A stretch of 64,000 nt of DNA from Parafrigoribacterium_A sp035571875 (GTDB taxonomy: Bacteria > Actinomycetota > Actinomycetes > Actinomycetales > Microbacteriaceae), in the NCBI GenBank assembly GCA_035571875.1, contig DATNBR010000041.1:62001-126000 (forward strand). Reading direction: 5' to 3'. Under the pieces are notes generated by a model that saw only the letters and a list, made by a program, of their open reading frames with translations, had not been told where the DNA came from and ran no database searches. Positions 47,482 to 56,130 of the stretch are shown piece after piece (within the stretch, counting starts at the first letter, position 1; each line of letters starts with the position of its first letter). A program made the translations under genes and the position numbers.

Positions 47482-49314
47482 TCAGTCGCGTTTCGTGCTC
47501 TCCTCGTCGTTCGTGAAGACGCCCTTGACCCGCTCGACGCCCTCAACGAACAGCGCCTTCGCCGTGTCTCGGATGACGCCCAGTTCGCTCGGGTCGCCCT
47601 TGAGCAGCGCCTCACCGGTGTTCTTCGCGTATTCGAGAGTGATGTGCGGCGGCAGCGGCGGCACGTTCTTGCTCGTGTATGCGTCGATAACGGTGACCCC
47701 ACGGTGCGCGAAGGCGGCGTCCCAAGCCGCCTCGACCTCGTCGTCGTGCTTCACACGGATGCCGGTGAATCCGAGCAGTTCGGCCCAGCCCGCGTAGTCC
47801 ACCGATTCCACGTCCTGCGAGGTGGACCACACCGGGTTCGCGTCTTCTGTGCGCATCTCCCACGACACCTGGGTGAGGTCGTCGTTGTGCAGCACCATGA
47901 TGATGAACTGCGGATTCGGCCACAGACCGAGGTACTTCTTGATCGTGATGAGCTCGTTCATGCCGAGCATCTGAAACGCACCGTCACCGATCGTGCAGAC
48001 GACCGTGCGATCCGAATGCGCGAACTTCGCGGCCATCGCGTAGGGCATCGACGCGAGCATGCTTGCGAGGCGCCCGGAGAGATCGCCCATCATCCCTTCG
48101 CGCAGCCGGATGTGGTGGCCGTACCAGTCCGCGGTCGACCCCGCATCCGCCGTGACGATCGCTCGCGGGGGCAGCCGCTTGTTGAGCTCGTGGAAGACGC
48201 GGCGCGGATTCACTCCGTCCTCGTATTCGGCGAGCGCCTGGGCCTCCATTTCGCTCTCCCACTCGACCATCTCGCCGGCGATCTTCTCCTGCCAGGCGAG
48301 ATCCGTCTTCGCCTCGAGGTGCGGAATGAGCGCGTCGAGCGTCGCTCCCACGTCGCCCCACAGATTGAGCTCGGTGGGGTAGCGCAGTCCCATCTGCTCG
48401 GGCTTGAGGTCCACCTGGATGGCGCGCGCATGCCCCGACGCGGGGAGGAACTGCGAGTAGGGGTAGTTAGTGCCGAGAAAGACGAGCGTGTCGCAATCGC
48501 TCATCTGGTGCACGCTGGGCAAAGACCCGAGCAGCCCGAGCTGCTGAGAGTGATAGGGCACCTCTGACGAGATGACCTGCTTCGCCCGCAGCGCAGTGAT
48601 GATGCCCGCACCGCACCGCTCTGCGGCTCTCATCACCTGCGCACTCGCCCCGTTGGCACCGTGACCGACGAGGAAGGTGACCCTGTTACCAGCGTTGATG
48701 ATGTCGGCCGCCGCGCGGATGTCGGCCTCGGGAGGTGTGACTCGGATGGACGGCGCAACGGCGCTCGAGCGCGACACCCAGTTCGTGGGCACGAGCTCCG
48801 GCATCTCCATGCCCTGCACGTCATGCGGGAGCACGACCACGGTCGGACCGAGGCGCACGCGCGCCACGCGGAAGGCCGTGTCGACCACGGCCTGCGCCTG
48901 CGCCGGCGACACGATGGTCTGCACATAGAGCGCAACATCGGAGAGAGATCGCTCGAGATTGCTCTCCTGCTGGGTGAAGGTGCCGAAGGCATTGAGACCC
49001 TGCTGGCCGACGAAGGCGACGACCGGCTGGTTGTCCATCTTGGCGTCGTACAGACCGTTGATCATGTGAAAGGCGCCGGGGCTCGATGTGGCCATGCACA
49101 CGCCGACCTCCCCGGTGAACTTGGCATGAGCGGTGGCCATGAGGGAACAGATCTCCTCGTGCGTCGGCCTGATGTACTCGAGCCCGATACCCGCTCTTTC
49201 GGCTGCGCCGAGGGCGCCGTCGAACTCGCCGATGCCGTCGCCTGGGAATCCGAACACCCTGCTCACTCCCCAGTCTCGGATTCTCTGGATGACGAAGTCG
49301 CTTACTGTCGGCAT
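47482..49314 (-). CDS. Thiamine-diphosphate enzyme (pyruvate oxidase/acetolactate synthase type)
   Basis: The 610-residue protein has the three-domain layout of pyruvate oxidase and acetolactate synthase. The catalytic Glu is in RPTHEEICSLMATAHAKFTG, and the diphosphate-binding motif GDGAFQMLGMNELITIKKY ends in HNDDLTQVSWE. The start is ATG at 49312-49314 behind AAAGGA. It is described as a TPP-requiring enzyme; the substrate (pyruvate or a sugar-derived keto acid) is unknown. It may decarboxylate the keto acid made by its cluster neighbours. Confidence 0.82.
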   Translation of the reverse strand: MPTVSDFVIQRIRDWGVSRVFGFPGDGIGEFDGALGAAERAGIGLEYIRPTHEEICSLMATAHAKFTGEVGVCMATSSPGAFHMINGLYDAKMDNQPVVAFVGQQGLNAFGTFTQQESNLERSLSDVALYVQTIVSPAQAQAVVDTAFRVARVRLGPTVVVLPHDVQGMEMPELVPTNWVSRSSAVAPSIRVTPPEADIRAAADIINAGNRVTFLVGHGANGASAQVMRAAERCGAGIITALRAKQVISSEVPYHSQQLGLLGSLPSVHQMSDCDTLVFLGTNYPYSQFLPASGHARAIQVDLKPEQMGLRYPTELNLWGDVGATLDALIPHLEAKTDLAWQEKIAGEMVEWESEMEAQALAEYEDGVNPRRVFHELNKRLPPRAIVTADAGSTADWYGHHIRLREGMMGDLSGRLASMLASMPYAMAAKFAHSDRTVVCTIGDGAFQMLGMNELITIKKYLGLWPNPQFIIMVLHNDDLTQVSWEMRTEDANPVWSTSQDVESVDYAGWAELLGFTGIRVKHDDEVEAAWDAAFAHRGVTVIDAYTSKNVPPLPPHITLEYAKNTGEALLKGDPSELGVIRDTAKALFVEGVERVKGVFTNDEESTKRD

Positions 49315-49340
49315 GACACTGTCCTTTCTGTTCGGGTGAC

Positions 49341-50966
49341 TCAGGCTGTAGCGATGAGGCGATCCGCGGCACGCGCGGCGATCGCCATGATCGTCAGCGC
49401 CGGATTGGCGCTGCCCTGGGTGGGCAGCACGCTTCCGTCGACGATCAGGAGGTTCGGCACGGCGAAGCTGCGGCAGTCGGCGTCGACCACGCCGTCGTGT
49501 TCGTCCGCGGCCATCCGGGCACCGCCCACCAGGTGCGCGTTGCGGCGAATGGTGATGACCTCGTCGGCACCTGCAGAGCGAAGGATGTCTTCCATCACCC
49601 CGGTGGCCGCGTCGAGCAGTGCCCGATCGTTGTCGCACTGCGAGTAGTCGAAGCGTGCGATCGGCATCCCGTGACGATCGGTCTGATCGGCGAGCGTGAC
49701 GCGGTTCCGAGCCTGGGGCAGGAATTCGCACAGCGCACCGAGACAGGCCCAGTGCACGTAGTCGCTCATGTAGTTGCGGAGGTCAGCACCCCAGTAGCCC
49801 TGTGCCATGACGTGCTCCGCCCAGGTGATCGGCAGAGGCGAGACGGTCTGGATGGAGAACCCGCGCTTATACGGCTTGCTCGGGTCGGTCTCATAGAACT
49901 GCTCCGTGCTCACCTCGGGCGGCGGCCCCTTCCACATCCGCACCTCGCTGTCGAAGCGACCCGCCGTCTGCGGAGCACCCTGCACCATGAGGTAGCGTCC
50001 GACCTGGTCGAAGTCGTTGCAGAGGCCGTCGGGAAAGCGAGCGGACGTGGAGTTGAGCAACAGCCGCGGCGTCTCGATCGAGTAACCCGCGATCGCCACC
50101 GTTCTGGCGCGCTGGAAGTGCGGCATGCCGTCCCTGACGTAGTGCACCCCGGTTGCGCGGCCGGTGCGCTGGTCGATCTCGACACGGGTGACCATCGAAT
50201 CCGGGCGGATCTCTGCGCCGTGCGCCAGCGCATCCGGAACATGCGTGATGAGCGGCGAGGCCTTGGCGTTGACCTTGCAGCCCTGCAGGCAGAAGCCGCG
50301 GTAGATGCAGTGCGGGCGGTTGCCGAAGCGGCCGTTGGAGATGGCGACGGGCCCGACCTTTGCGGTGATGCCCGCCGCCAGCGCGCCACGCTGAAAGATC
50401 TCGCCGTTCCCCGACACCGGATGCGGCCGGTGCGGATACCCGTGCGGATCGCCCCAGGGCCAGTCCTCCCCCGCAACCGGCAGCTCGCCCTCGATGAGCT
50501 CGTAGTACGGGCGCAGTTGCGCGTAGTCGATCGGCCAGTCGGCGCCCACCCCGTCTGTGGACTTCGTGCGGAAGTCGCTCGGGTGGAATCTTGGCGTGTA
50601 GCCGGCGTAGTGCACCATGGAGCCGCCGACGCCCCGGCCAGAGTTGTTGGAGCCGAGAGGCACCGGGTCGTCGCCGCCGATCTCTCGCGGTTCGGTCCAG
50701 TACAGGTGGTGCGAGCCGGCCTCGTCGCTCACCCAGTCCACTTCGGGGTCCCAGAACGGGCCGGCGTCGAAGGCCACGACACGTGCGCCGGTTCTCGCCA
50801 TCCGCTGCATCAGCGTCGATCCACCCGCGCCACACCCGACGATCACGAGGTCGACCTCGTCGTTGTCATCGAAACGGCGCATGTCGTCGCGCAGGCCGTG
50901 CCGCATGGTCGATCCGTCGCTCTCCAGCAGCCAGGCGGACTCGTTGCGATCCTGCACCGCGCTCAC
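49341..50966 (-). CDS. GMC-type FAD oxidoreductase, large subunit with a Cys cluster
   Basis: The 541-residue flavoprotein has the FAD motif VDLVIVGCGAGGSTLMQRM near residue 40 and the C-terminal GSANPALTIMAIAARAADRL. Cysteines C220, C226 and C230 (CIYRGFCLQGC) resemble the iron-sulfur-binding region of membrane-linked glucose/fructose dehydrogenases. With the following small subunit it probably forms a sugar or polyol dehydrogenase that passes electrons to the respiratory chain. No Tat signal or cytochrome subunit is encoded nearby. Confidence 0.82.
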   Translation of the reverse strand: MSAVQDRNESAWLLESDGSTMRHGLRDDMRRFDDNDEVDLVIVGCGAGGSTLMQRMARTGARVVAFDAGPFWDPEVDWVSDEAGSHHLYWTEPREIGGDDPVPLGSNNSGRGVGGSMVHYAGYTPRFHPSDFRTKSTDGVGADWPIDYAQLRPYYELIEGELPVAGEDWPWGDPHGYPHRPHPVSGNGEIFQRGALAAGITAKVGPVAISNGRFGNRPHCIYRGFCLQGCKVNAKASPLITHVPDALAHGAEIRPDSMVTRVEIDQRTGRATGVHYVRDGMPHFQRARTVAIAGYSIETPRLLLNSTSARFPDGLCNDFDQVGRYLMVQGAPQTAGRFDSEVRMWKGPPPEVSTEQFYETDPSKPYKRGFSIQTVSPLPITWAEHVMAQGYWGADLRNYMSDYVHWACLGALCEFLPQARNRVTLADQTDRHGMPIARFDYSQCDNDRALLDAATGVMEDILRSAGADEVITIRRNAHLVGGARMAADEHDGVVDADCRSFAVPNLLIVDGSVLPTQGSANPALTIMAIAARAADRLIATA

Positions 50967-51604
50967 GAGACACGCCCTTTCAGCGGGTCATCGCTCGGCC
51001 GCGCGTCACGCACCTCGAAGGGCTCTAGTCTGTCGACACCGATGTTCTTGTAGCCGCGCGGGTAAGCGGGCCCGGCGAATCCGATCTCTTGCCAGGCCCA
51101 GGGATGCGAATAGAAGGCCGTGCACGCATAGCGCGTCCAAAGGCTCCAGACCCGGGCAGCGATGATGCCGTGCCAGTCCGAGGAGCCGAGCTCGTGAATG
51201 GACGTCAACAGTTCGGACTGCTCCGACCAACTGCGGTCGGCGAACACCGTGCCGTACTCGCGCGTGCTGTCTTCGTCGAGGTAGGCGAGGGTGCTGTGCC
51301 AGGCGCGGCCATCCGGTTCCATGTCGGCGTAGTGCCAGCCATCGGTCTGGTCCTCCGCGAGCCGCGCGTCGACGAGTTGCACGATGGGTACGCGGGGCTC
51401 GCTGCGCTGGTACAGCAGTTGGTCGAACAGAGCGCCAGCCGCGGCCCATTCGGCATCGGAGAAGAAACGAACGGCGGATTGCATACCCAGGCGACGCTCG
51501 ACGACCGCGCGCGTCGCGTCGTCCCAATGGGGAGCTTGACCGAGAACGTCGAAGCCGGGATACCGGTCGCCGCCGTGCTCAGGTTCAAGCGGCAGGCCGC
51601 TCAC
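50963..51604 (-). CDS. Gluconate 2-dehydrogenase subunit 3-like protein
   Basis: The 213-residue protein resembles the small subunit (subunit 3) of gluconate and related dehydrogenases (SAVRFFSDAEWAAAGALFDQLL, RYPGF..). It overlaps the large-subunit start by 4 bases, and its own GTG start (51602-51604) overlaps the preceding gene by 4 bases (GTGA). In known complexes this subunit carries the Tat signal and helps fold the flavoprotein, but no signal peptide is visible here. Confidence 0.75.
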   Translation of the reverse strand: MSGLPLEPEHGGDRYPGFDVLGQAPHWDDATRAVVERRLGMQSAVRFFSDAEWAAAGALFDQLLYQRSEPRVPIVQLVDARLAEDQTDGWHYADMEPDGRAWHSTLAYLDEDSTREYGTVFADRSWSEQSELLTSIHELGSSDWHGIIAARVWSLWTRYACTAFYSHPWAWQEIGFAGPAYPRGYKNIGVDRLEPFEVRDARPSDDPLKGRVS

Positions 51605-52068
51605 TTCTCGCGTCGCAGGATCGCCGCGAGGATGCCCATGCCGCCCACGAGCGTGACCAGGAGCGGCGCGAGGAGCGGCGGACCCATCTCGACGTTGTAT
51701 CTGAAGTTCTTCCAGCCCCCGGGCTTCTGCCTGACACCTCGGCCATGCAGCCACACTCCCTGGAGCCCGTTGGCGACGATCGTCGCCGAGACGACGGGAA
51801 GCACCGTCTTCGCCGCTCGATGATTCACCACACCAGCCACACCCGCGGCGGCCCCGATCGGCCCGAGCACGACCGGTGCCCACATCCACTTATTGCCGAA
51901 ACTGGCCTTGTCATGCTCGAAGAAGATCTCGGCCATCGTGACGAGGGCACCGGCTGCGGTCAGCGCGGAGAGGCTGCGCTCGAATCTGCCGGTGCGCACA
52001 TCCCGCACGAGACGGTCGATGCCGTGGAGGTCTTTTCGGGTGTGGCGGGAATGCCGCAGTGCGGGCAT
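51601..52068 (-). CDS. Small membrane protein, first gene of the sugar-oxidation cluster
   Basis: The 155-residue protein has three or four hydrophobic segments (ALTAAGALVTMAEIFF, WMWAPVVLGPIGAAAGVAGVV, PLLAPLLVTLVGGMGILAAIL). I do not recognise the family. The ATG at 52066-52068 has a purine-rich upstream stretch (GGAAAGAAG). It overlaps the dehydrogenase small subunit, so it might anchor the complex; this is inference from position. Confidence 0.62.
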   Translation of the reverse strand: MPALRHSRHTRKDLHGIDRLVRDVRTGRFERSLSALTAAGALVTMAEIFFEHDKASFGNKWMWAPVVLGPIGAAAGVAGVVNHRAAKTVLPVVSATIVANGLQGVWLHGRGVRQKPGGWKNFRYNVEMGPPLLAPLLVTLVGGMGILAAILRREK

Positions 52069-52242
52069 GTGCGGTGCTTCTTTCCGTCGTCGGTGATCAC
52101 GGATCTCGCGATCGTCGAACGGCTCTCGCTTTCCACACTGCGCTCGTACCCGGCGCGCGGCCAAGGGGATTCCGTCAATACTCGACAAGCTCTAAGGCCG
52201 CTGTCACAGAACATCCAGCCTCATCGCGATGGGATGAGAAAA

Positions 52243-52267
52243 GGTCCCGGCCGCAACGACCGGGACC
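52243..52267 (-). terminator. Rho-independent terminator of the oxygenase-like gene
   Basis: On the reverse strand, GGTCCCGG and CCGGGACC form an 8-base-pair stem with a 9-base loop, followed by TTTTCTC. It lies just past the gene ending at 52292. The rest of the 223-base gap 52069-52291 shows nothing else recognisable. Confidence 0.7.
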
Positions 52268-52291
52268 CTCCAAGAAACTGCTAGACGCGGA

Positions 52292-53065
52292 TCACGCCTC
52301 GCTCATCGCGGCCTTCTCTGCCTGTCCCTTGGCCGCGTAGTACGCCGCGCGCGCCGCGATGCGACGCTCCTGCTCGGCCTGGCCGGCGTCGAGCACGTCC
52401 TGGGGAACCTCAACGTTCGGCACGCGGCTCACACCGTTGTACTTCGCGATGTAGGCGTCGAGTTCGGGCCCGGACTCCCAAGAGGTGATGAGGCAGTAGC
52501 GCGGCTCGGGGCTGTTGAGCGTCGTCGCGTGCCAGAGGCGCTGGGTGTCGACGATCAGCTGTGCACCGGCCGGAAGCGCCACCCGGTACTCCACGCTCGG
52601 GTCGGTGCGGTTGTCGCGCAGCACGAAGTAACTGTCGGCGTCGTCAGTGAGGTTGAAGAATCCGCGCACGACCCAGCCCGTGCCATCCGGGTTGAGCCTG
52701 TTGTTGTCGTCCTGGTGCAGGTTGTAGAGGCAGTCGGCGTAGCTGTTCGGCTGCAGCTCGATCACGCGGCAACGGCCGACATTGGCACCCGGCTCCTGGG
52801 CGCGGCGCGTGAGGTTCGGTGCCTTCTCGACCTGCGACGGAATCCACACGCCGTCCTTGTCGGTGCGCGGCGGCTTGTGGTTCCAGAAGCCGTTCACCTC
52901 GATCTCGCCCTTGGCACTCGCGAGCGGTGCGAAGCGGGTCTCACCCGAGGACTTCCAGTCGACGTATTCGAGATCGAGCCATTCCTTCGGATCGAGCTCC
53001 TGGTTGTAGCGGTCCAGAACCACGTAGCCGGTCTCTTCGAGAGCGGCAGACTTGATGTAACCCAT
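52292..53065 (-). CDS. Putative Fe(II)/2-oxoglutarate-type oxygenase
   Basis: The 257-residue protein is not firmly recognised. A central double-stranded-helix-like region has NLHQDDNNRLN (HxD) and DTQRLWHATT followed by RYCLITSWESG, the spacing seen in Fe(II)/2-oxoglutarate oxygenases (HxD...H). The start is MGYIKSAALEETGYVV at 53063-53065; the longer open frame upstream is antisense to the next gene. A DtxR-type iron box lies about 55 bases before the start, which fits an iron-dependent enzyme. A cupin-like protein is the alternative. Confidence 0.6.
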   Translation of the reverse strand: MGYIKSAALEETGYVVLDRYNQELDPKEWLDLEYVDWKSSGETRFAPLASAKGEIEVNGFWNHKPPRTDKDGVWIPSQVEKAPNLTRRAQEPGANVGRCRVIELQPNSYADCLYNLHQDDNNRLNPDGTGWVVRGFFNLTDDADSYFVLRDNRTDPSVEYRVALPAGAQLIVDTQRLWHATTLNSPEPRYCLITSWESGPELDAYIAKYNGVSRVPNVEVPQDVLDAGQAEQERRIAARAAYYAAKGQAEKAAMSEA

Positions 53066-53117
53066 GAGGCGGATTATTACCTTTCGTAGGGGGCCAGCAC
53101 GTTTTAACAGGCCCAAC

Positions 53118-53132
53118 TTAGGCAAGCCTAAC
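53118..53132. promoter_or_regulatory. DtxR/IdeR-type iron box
   Basis: TTAGGCAAGCCTAAC contains a perfect TTAGGC-n2-GCCTAA palindrome and matches the core of the DtxR/IdeR operator (TTAGGTTAGCCTAACCTAA; 13 of 19 positions). It lies between the divergent oxygenase-like gene (start 53065) and the restriction gene (start 53186) and could control either. Neighbouring AT content (ttttaacag) is higher than the surroundings. Confidence 0.65.
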
Positions 53133-53185
53133 AGCCGGGTCCGCCTAAACTGGGAGGGCCCGAGGCCAAGGAGAAACGCATACAG

Positions 53186-55213
53186 ATGAGTGCAGCCACG
53201 AACGTCGACGCCACCGCCGTCAATACGATTCGCTGGCTCTCCGCCGCAGAGACGAGCATCGTCGTGCCCGTCTATCAGAGGCAATACCGCTGGGACATCG
53301 GCGGATGCGAGAAGCTGCTCGCCGACGTTCGAGCCGTCGCGGACTCGGGCGATCGACAGACCCACTTCATCGGCTCGATCCTCTCGACGGCCGCTCATTC
53401 CGAGACCACGGATGCCGTGGCCAGCCCGGGCGAACTGGTGCTGATCGACGGCCAACAGCGCATCACCACGATCATGCTGTTGATCGCGGCGATGCAGCAC
53501 AGCGTGCAGTCTTCGAACCCAGCACTCGCCGCGGAGCTGCAGAAGGTCCTGGTGCGCGCCACCGACCCATCCCGCACGAAGCTGCTCCCCCACCGCGAGT
53601 GGGCCCAGGTGTACGAGAGTGTCGTGCTCGATCGGCGGCCTGCGGAGGCTGAGCTGCGCGAGTCTCGGTTCGACGACAACTACGCCTTCTTCCGCAGCCA
53701 GGTGCCCGCGGATGAGGTACCCCGCATCTGGCAGGGCCTGCAACGACTCGAGCACGTGTCCATCACGCTCGGCACCGATGCAAACGCCCAGCAGACCTTC
53801 GAGAGCCTCAACTCCACCGGCGAGCCGCTTCGCGACCATGAGCTCATCCACAACTACGTGCTCATGGGTCTCTCGCACGCCCAGCAGATCGAGGTCGAAG
53901 ACGAGTTCTGGCTGCCGATCGAGGAGAACACGGGCGAGTCGATCGCCACCTTCTGGCGGCACTACATGGTCATGACGACGGGTCGCGAAATCGATACGGG
54001 CGATGGCCGAGGCGTCTACGACACCTTCCGCAGCCGCTTTCCGAGGCTCGACTTCGACATCCTCACGTCGCACGCCACTGAGTGGCGCGAGTACTCGGAG
54101 GTCTATCGCACGCTGCTCGACCCGTCGCGAGAGCCTGACCCGGAGCTCGCCCGCCAGCTCGGCTACGCCAACACATTCGGTCGTGCCATGTACCCGCTCG
54201 TCATGCGCGCGTACCACGACTACTCGCGCGGTTCGGCAGACCGGGGCGTCCTGATCGCGACCCTCGAGCACCTCCAGTCGCTGCTCATCCGCCGCACCGC
54301 GGTCGGGCTGAGCACGAACCGGCTGGTGGCTCGGCTGTGCCGCGCACGCAGCAAGGGATCCGACCGGCTGCTCACGGCGATCTCCCGCATCACGCCTTCT
54401 GACGAGCGCGTGCGCGTGGCCCTCAAGTACGGGGCGCTCCCCCATGCCGCGTATGTGCTCGGCCGCCTCGCCCAGGTGGAGAGTCTCGAAGGACTGGACG
54501 TCGAACACATCTTCCCGCTGGCTCCCGGCGACTCCTGGAGCGGTGACGGCATCCGCGAGTGGGCAGACTACAGCGAGGACGAGCAGAACAGTCACCGTGC
54601 CCTCGCCGAGACGCTCGGCAACCTCGCCCTGCTCGAAGAACCACTAGCGGAACGCGCTCTCGGTGCATCGTTCCCGCAGAAGCGCGCATCCGTCTACCCG
54701 AAGAGCGCGATAGCGGCGACGCACGAACTCGCAGAAACGGATGCCTGGGGCACGTCCGCGATCGCGGATCGCACCGCGCGTCTCACCGTCGAGTTCCTGA
54801 AGGTCTGGGCGCGTCCCGCGACCGTCGACATCGACGACGACGGTCTCACCCCCATCCTCGATGCCCAGCGCAGGCGCGGTTGGCCCCTCGGCTGGGAGCG
54901 CGAGTTCGAGTACGTCGAATACCGCGGTGAGCACTGGGAGGTATACGACGTCAAGTATCTCTTCAACCGCATCTTCACACGGCTCTGGGCGGACTCCCGG
55001 GAGAATGTCGTCGCGTTCAGCGCGCGCCGCGGCGGGCCGATCTTCGAGGCGAAGTCGTGGAAGGGCCACTGGGACGAACTGGATGAGACCCATTTCCTCT
55101 ACATGGGGTGGGACTCGAGGTACATGCTCACCGCGGTGCAGGGCGTGCTCGAGGAGGCGGGCCTCGCATCCGAGGTGTTCGTCAAGTACTCCTACATCGG
55201 TGCCGCCATGTAG
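53186..55213 (+). CDS. GmrSD-type modification-dependent restriction protein (DUF262-DUF1524)
   Basis: The 675-residue protein fuses a DUF262 ParB/Srx-like NTPase domain (VPVYQRQYRWDIGGCEKLL, then LVLIDGQQRITTIMLLIAA, near residues 27-100) to a DUF1524 HNH-type nuclease (GLDVEHIFPLAP with the catalytic His, then TLGNLALLEEPLA, near 430-490). About 140 further residues follow (WEVYDVKYLFNRIFTRLW). Fused GmrS-GmrD proteins are type IV enzymes that cut glucosylated or otherwise modified phage DNA. Ribosome-binding site aaggagaaa. No methylase is adjacent, as expected for type IV. Confidence 0.82.
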   Translation: MSAATNVDATAVNTIRWLSAAETSIVVPVYQRQYRWDIGGCEKLLADVRAVADSGDRQTHFIGSILSTAAHSETTDAVASPGELVLIDGQQRITTIMLLIAAMQHSVQSSNPALAAELQKVLVRATDPSRTKLLPHREWAQVYESVVLDRRPAEAELRESRFDDNYAFFRSQVPADEVPRIWQGLQRLEHVSITLGTDANAQQTFESLNSTGEPLRDHELIHNYVLMGLSHAQQIEVEDEFWLPIEENTGESIATFWRHYMVMTTGREIDTGDGRGVYDTFRSRFPRLDFDILTSHATEWREYSEVYRTLLDPSREPDPELARQLGYANTFGRAMYPLVMRAYHDYSRGSADRGVLIATLEHLQSLLIRRTAVGLSTNRLVARLCRARSKGSDRLLTAISRITPSDERVRVALKYGALPHAAYVLGRLAQVESLEGLDVEHIFPLAPGDSWSGDGIREWADYSEDEQNSHRALAETLGNLALLEEPLAERALGASFPQKRASVYPKSAIAATHELAETDAWGTSAIADRTARLTVEFLKVWARPATVDIDDDGLTPILDAQRRRGWPLGWEREFEYVEYRGEHWEVYDVKYLFNRIFTRLWADSRENVVAFSARRGGPIFEAKSWKGHWDELDETHFLYMGWDSRYMLTAVQGVLEEAGLASEVFVKYSYIGAAM

Positions 55214-55294
55214 CTGATCGGCTCTGAACGGTCGGCGACAACCGCTCGCCAATCTCGTAGGCTGGCGGGGAAAGGCGACACACGGGAGGCTGCG

Positions 55295-55978
55295 ATGGCG
55301 CAGATGACGGTGCCTCAGACCACGGCGGCAGAAGTGCTCGAGGAGCTGGCAGCGCTCGACGACCCGAAGGTGCGCGCGGTCAACGCCAGGCACGGCGACG
55401 ACCACGGCGTGAACCTCAGCCAGCTGCGAGCGCTCGCCAAGCGGCTACGAACCCAGCACGAGCTTGCACGGGAACTGTGGCGCACGGGCGAGACCCCCGC
55501 GCGACTGGTGGCGATTCTGATCTGTCAGCCGAAGTCGTTCGACGCGGCCGAACTGGACACGATGCTGCGCGAGACTCGCGTTCCGAAGGTGCTCGACTGG
55601 CTTGTGAACTACGTGATCAAGAAGAGCCCGCATGCCGAGCAACTGCGCGTGCGCTGGTTCGCCGACGCGGATGCCGTCGTCGCGAGCGCGGGCTGGGCAC
55701 TGACCACCGAGCGCGTGACCACGGCACCAGAGGGACTCGACCTGCCCGGCCTTCTCGACATCATCGGGGCCGAGATGAAGGACGCACCCGACCGGCTGCA
55801 GTGGGCGATGAACACCTGCCTCGGCACCATCGGTATTCACCACGCCGAATACCGTGCTCGAGTAATGGCGATCGGTGAGCGCCTCGAAGTGCTCAAGGAC
55901 TACCCGACCCCGCCGAACTGCACATCGCCGTACGTGCCGCTGTGGGTCGCCGAAATGGTGCGACGCCAGAACACCTAA
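55295..55978 (+). CDS. DNA alkylation repair protein, AlkD-like
   Basis: The 227-residue all-helical protein matches the AlkD/AlkC-like family built from HEAT-type repeats, which bind DNA and remove alkylated bases. Visible stretches are VNLSQLRALAKRLRTQHELARELW and VLDWLVNYVIKKSPHA. Specific catalytic residues could not be confirmed here. It follows the restriction gene after about 80 bases; the pair may be co-transcribed. Confidence 0.72.
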   Translation: MAQMTVPQTTAAEVLEELAALDDPKVRAVNARHGDDHGVNLSQLRALAKRLRTQHELARELWRTGETPARLVAILICQPKSFDAAELDTMLRETRVPKVLDWLVNYVIKKSPHAEQLRVRWFADADAVVASAGWALTTERVTTAPEGLDLPGLLDIIGAEMKDAPDRLQWAMNTCLGTIGIHHAEYRARVMAIGERLEVLKDYPTPPNCTSPYVPLWVAEMVRRQNT

Positions 55979-55987
55979 CGTGTGGGG

Positions 55988-56060
55988 TGGGCCCTACCGG
56001 GATCGAACCGATGACATCCACGGTGTAAACGTGGCGCTCTACCAGCTGAGCTAAAGGCCC
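55988..56060 (-). tRNA. tRNA-Val (anticodon TAC)
   Basis: On the reverse strand a full cloverleaf is formed: acceptor GGGCCTT paired with AGGGCCC, D-arm with AGCTCAGCTGGTAGAGC, anticodon stem CCACG/CGTGG around the loop TTTACAC (anticodon TAC, valine GUA/GUG), and the T-arm with GGTTCGATCC. The discriminator is A and CCA is not encoded. It is 73 bases long. Confidence 0.95.
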
Positions 56061-56130
56061 GCGTTTTTCGAAAGCGAGTCGCGTCGAAAAGGCGTTCCCA
56101 CAGCTTACAGGTCGGATGCGCCGGCGGACG

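Noticed and set aside
53066..54595. Long upstream extension of the oxygenase-like ORF
   Set aside because: Antisense reading of the restriction gene, rich in Arg and Ala from codon bias, with no start signal.
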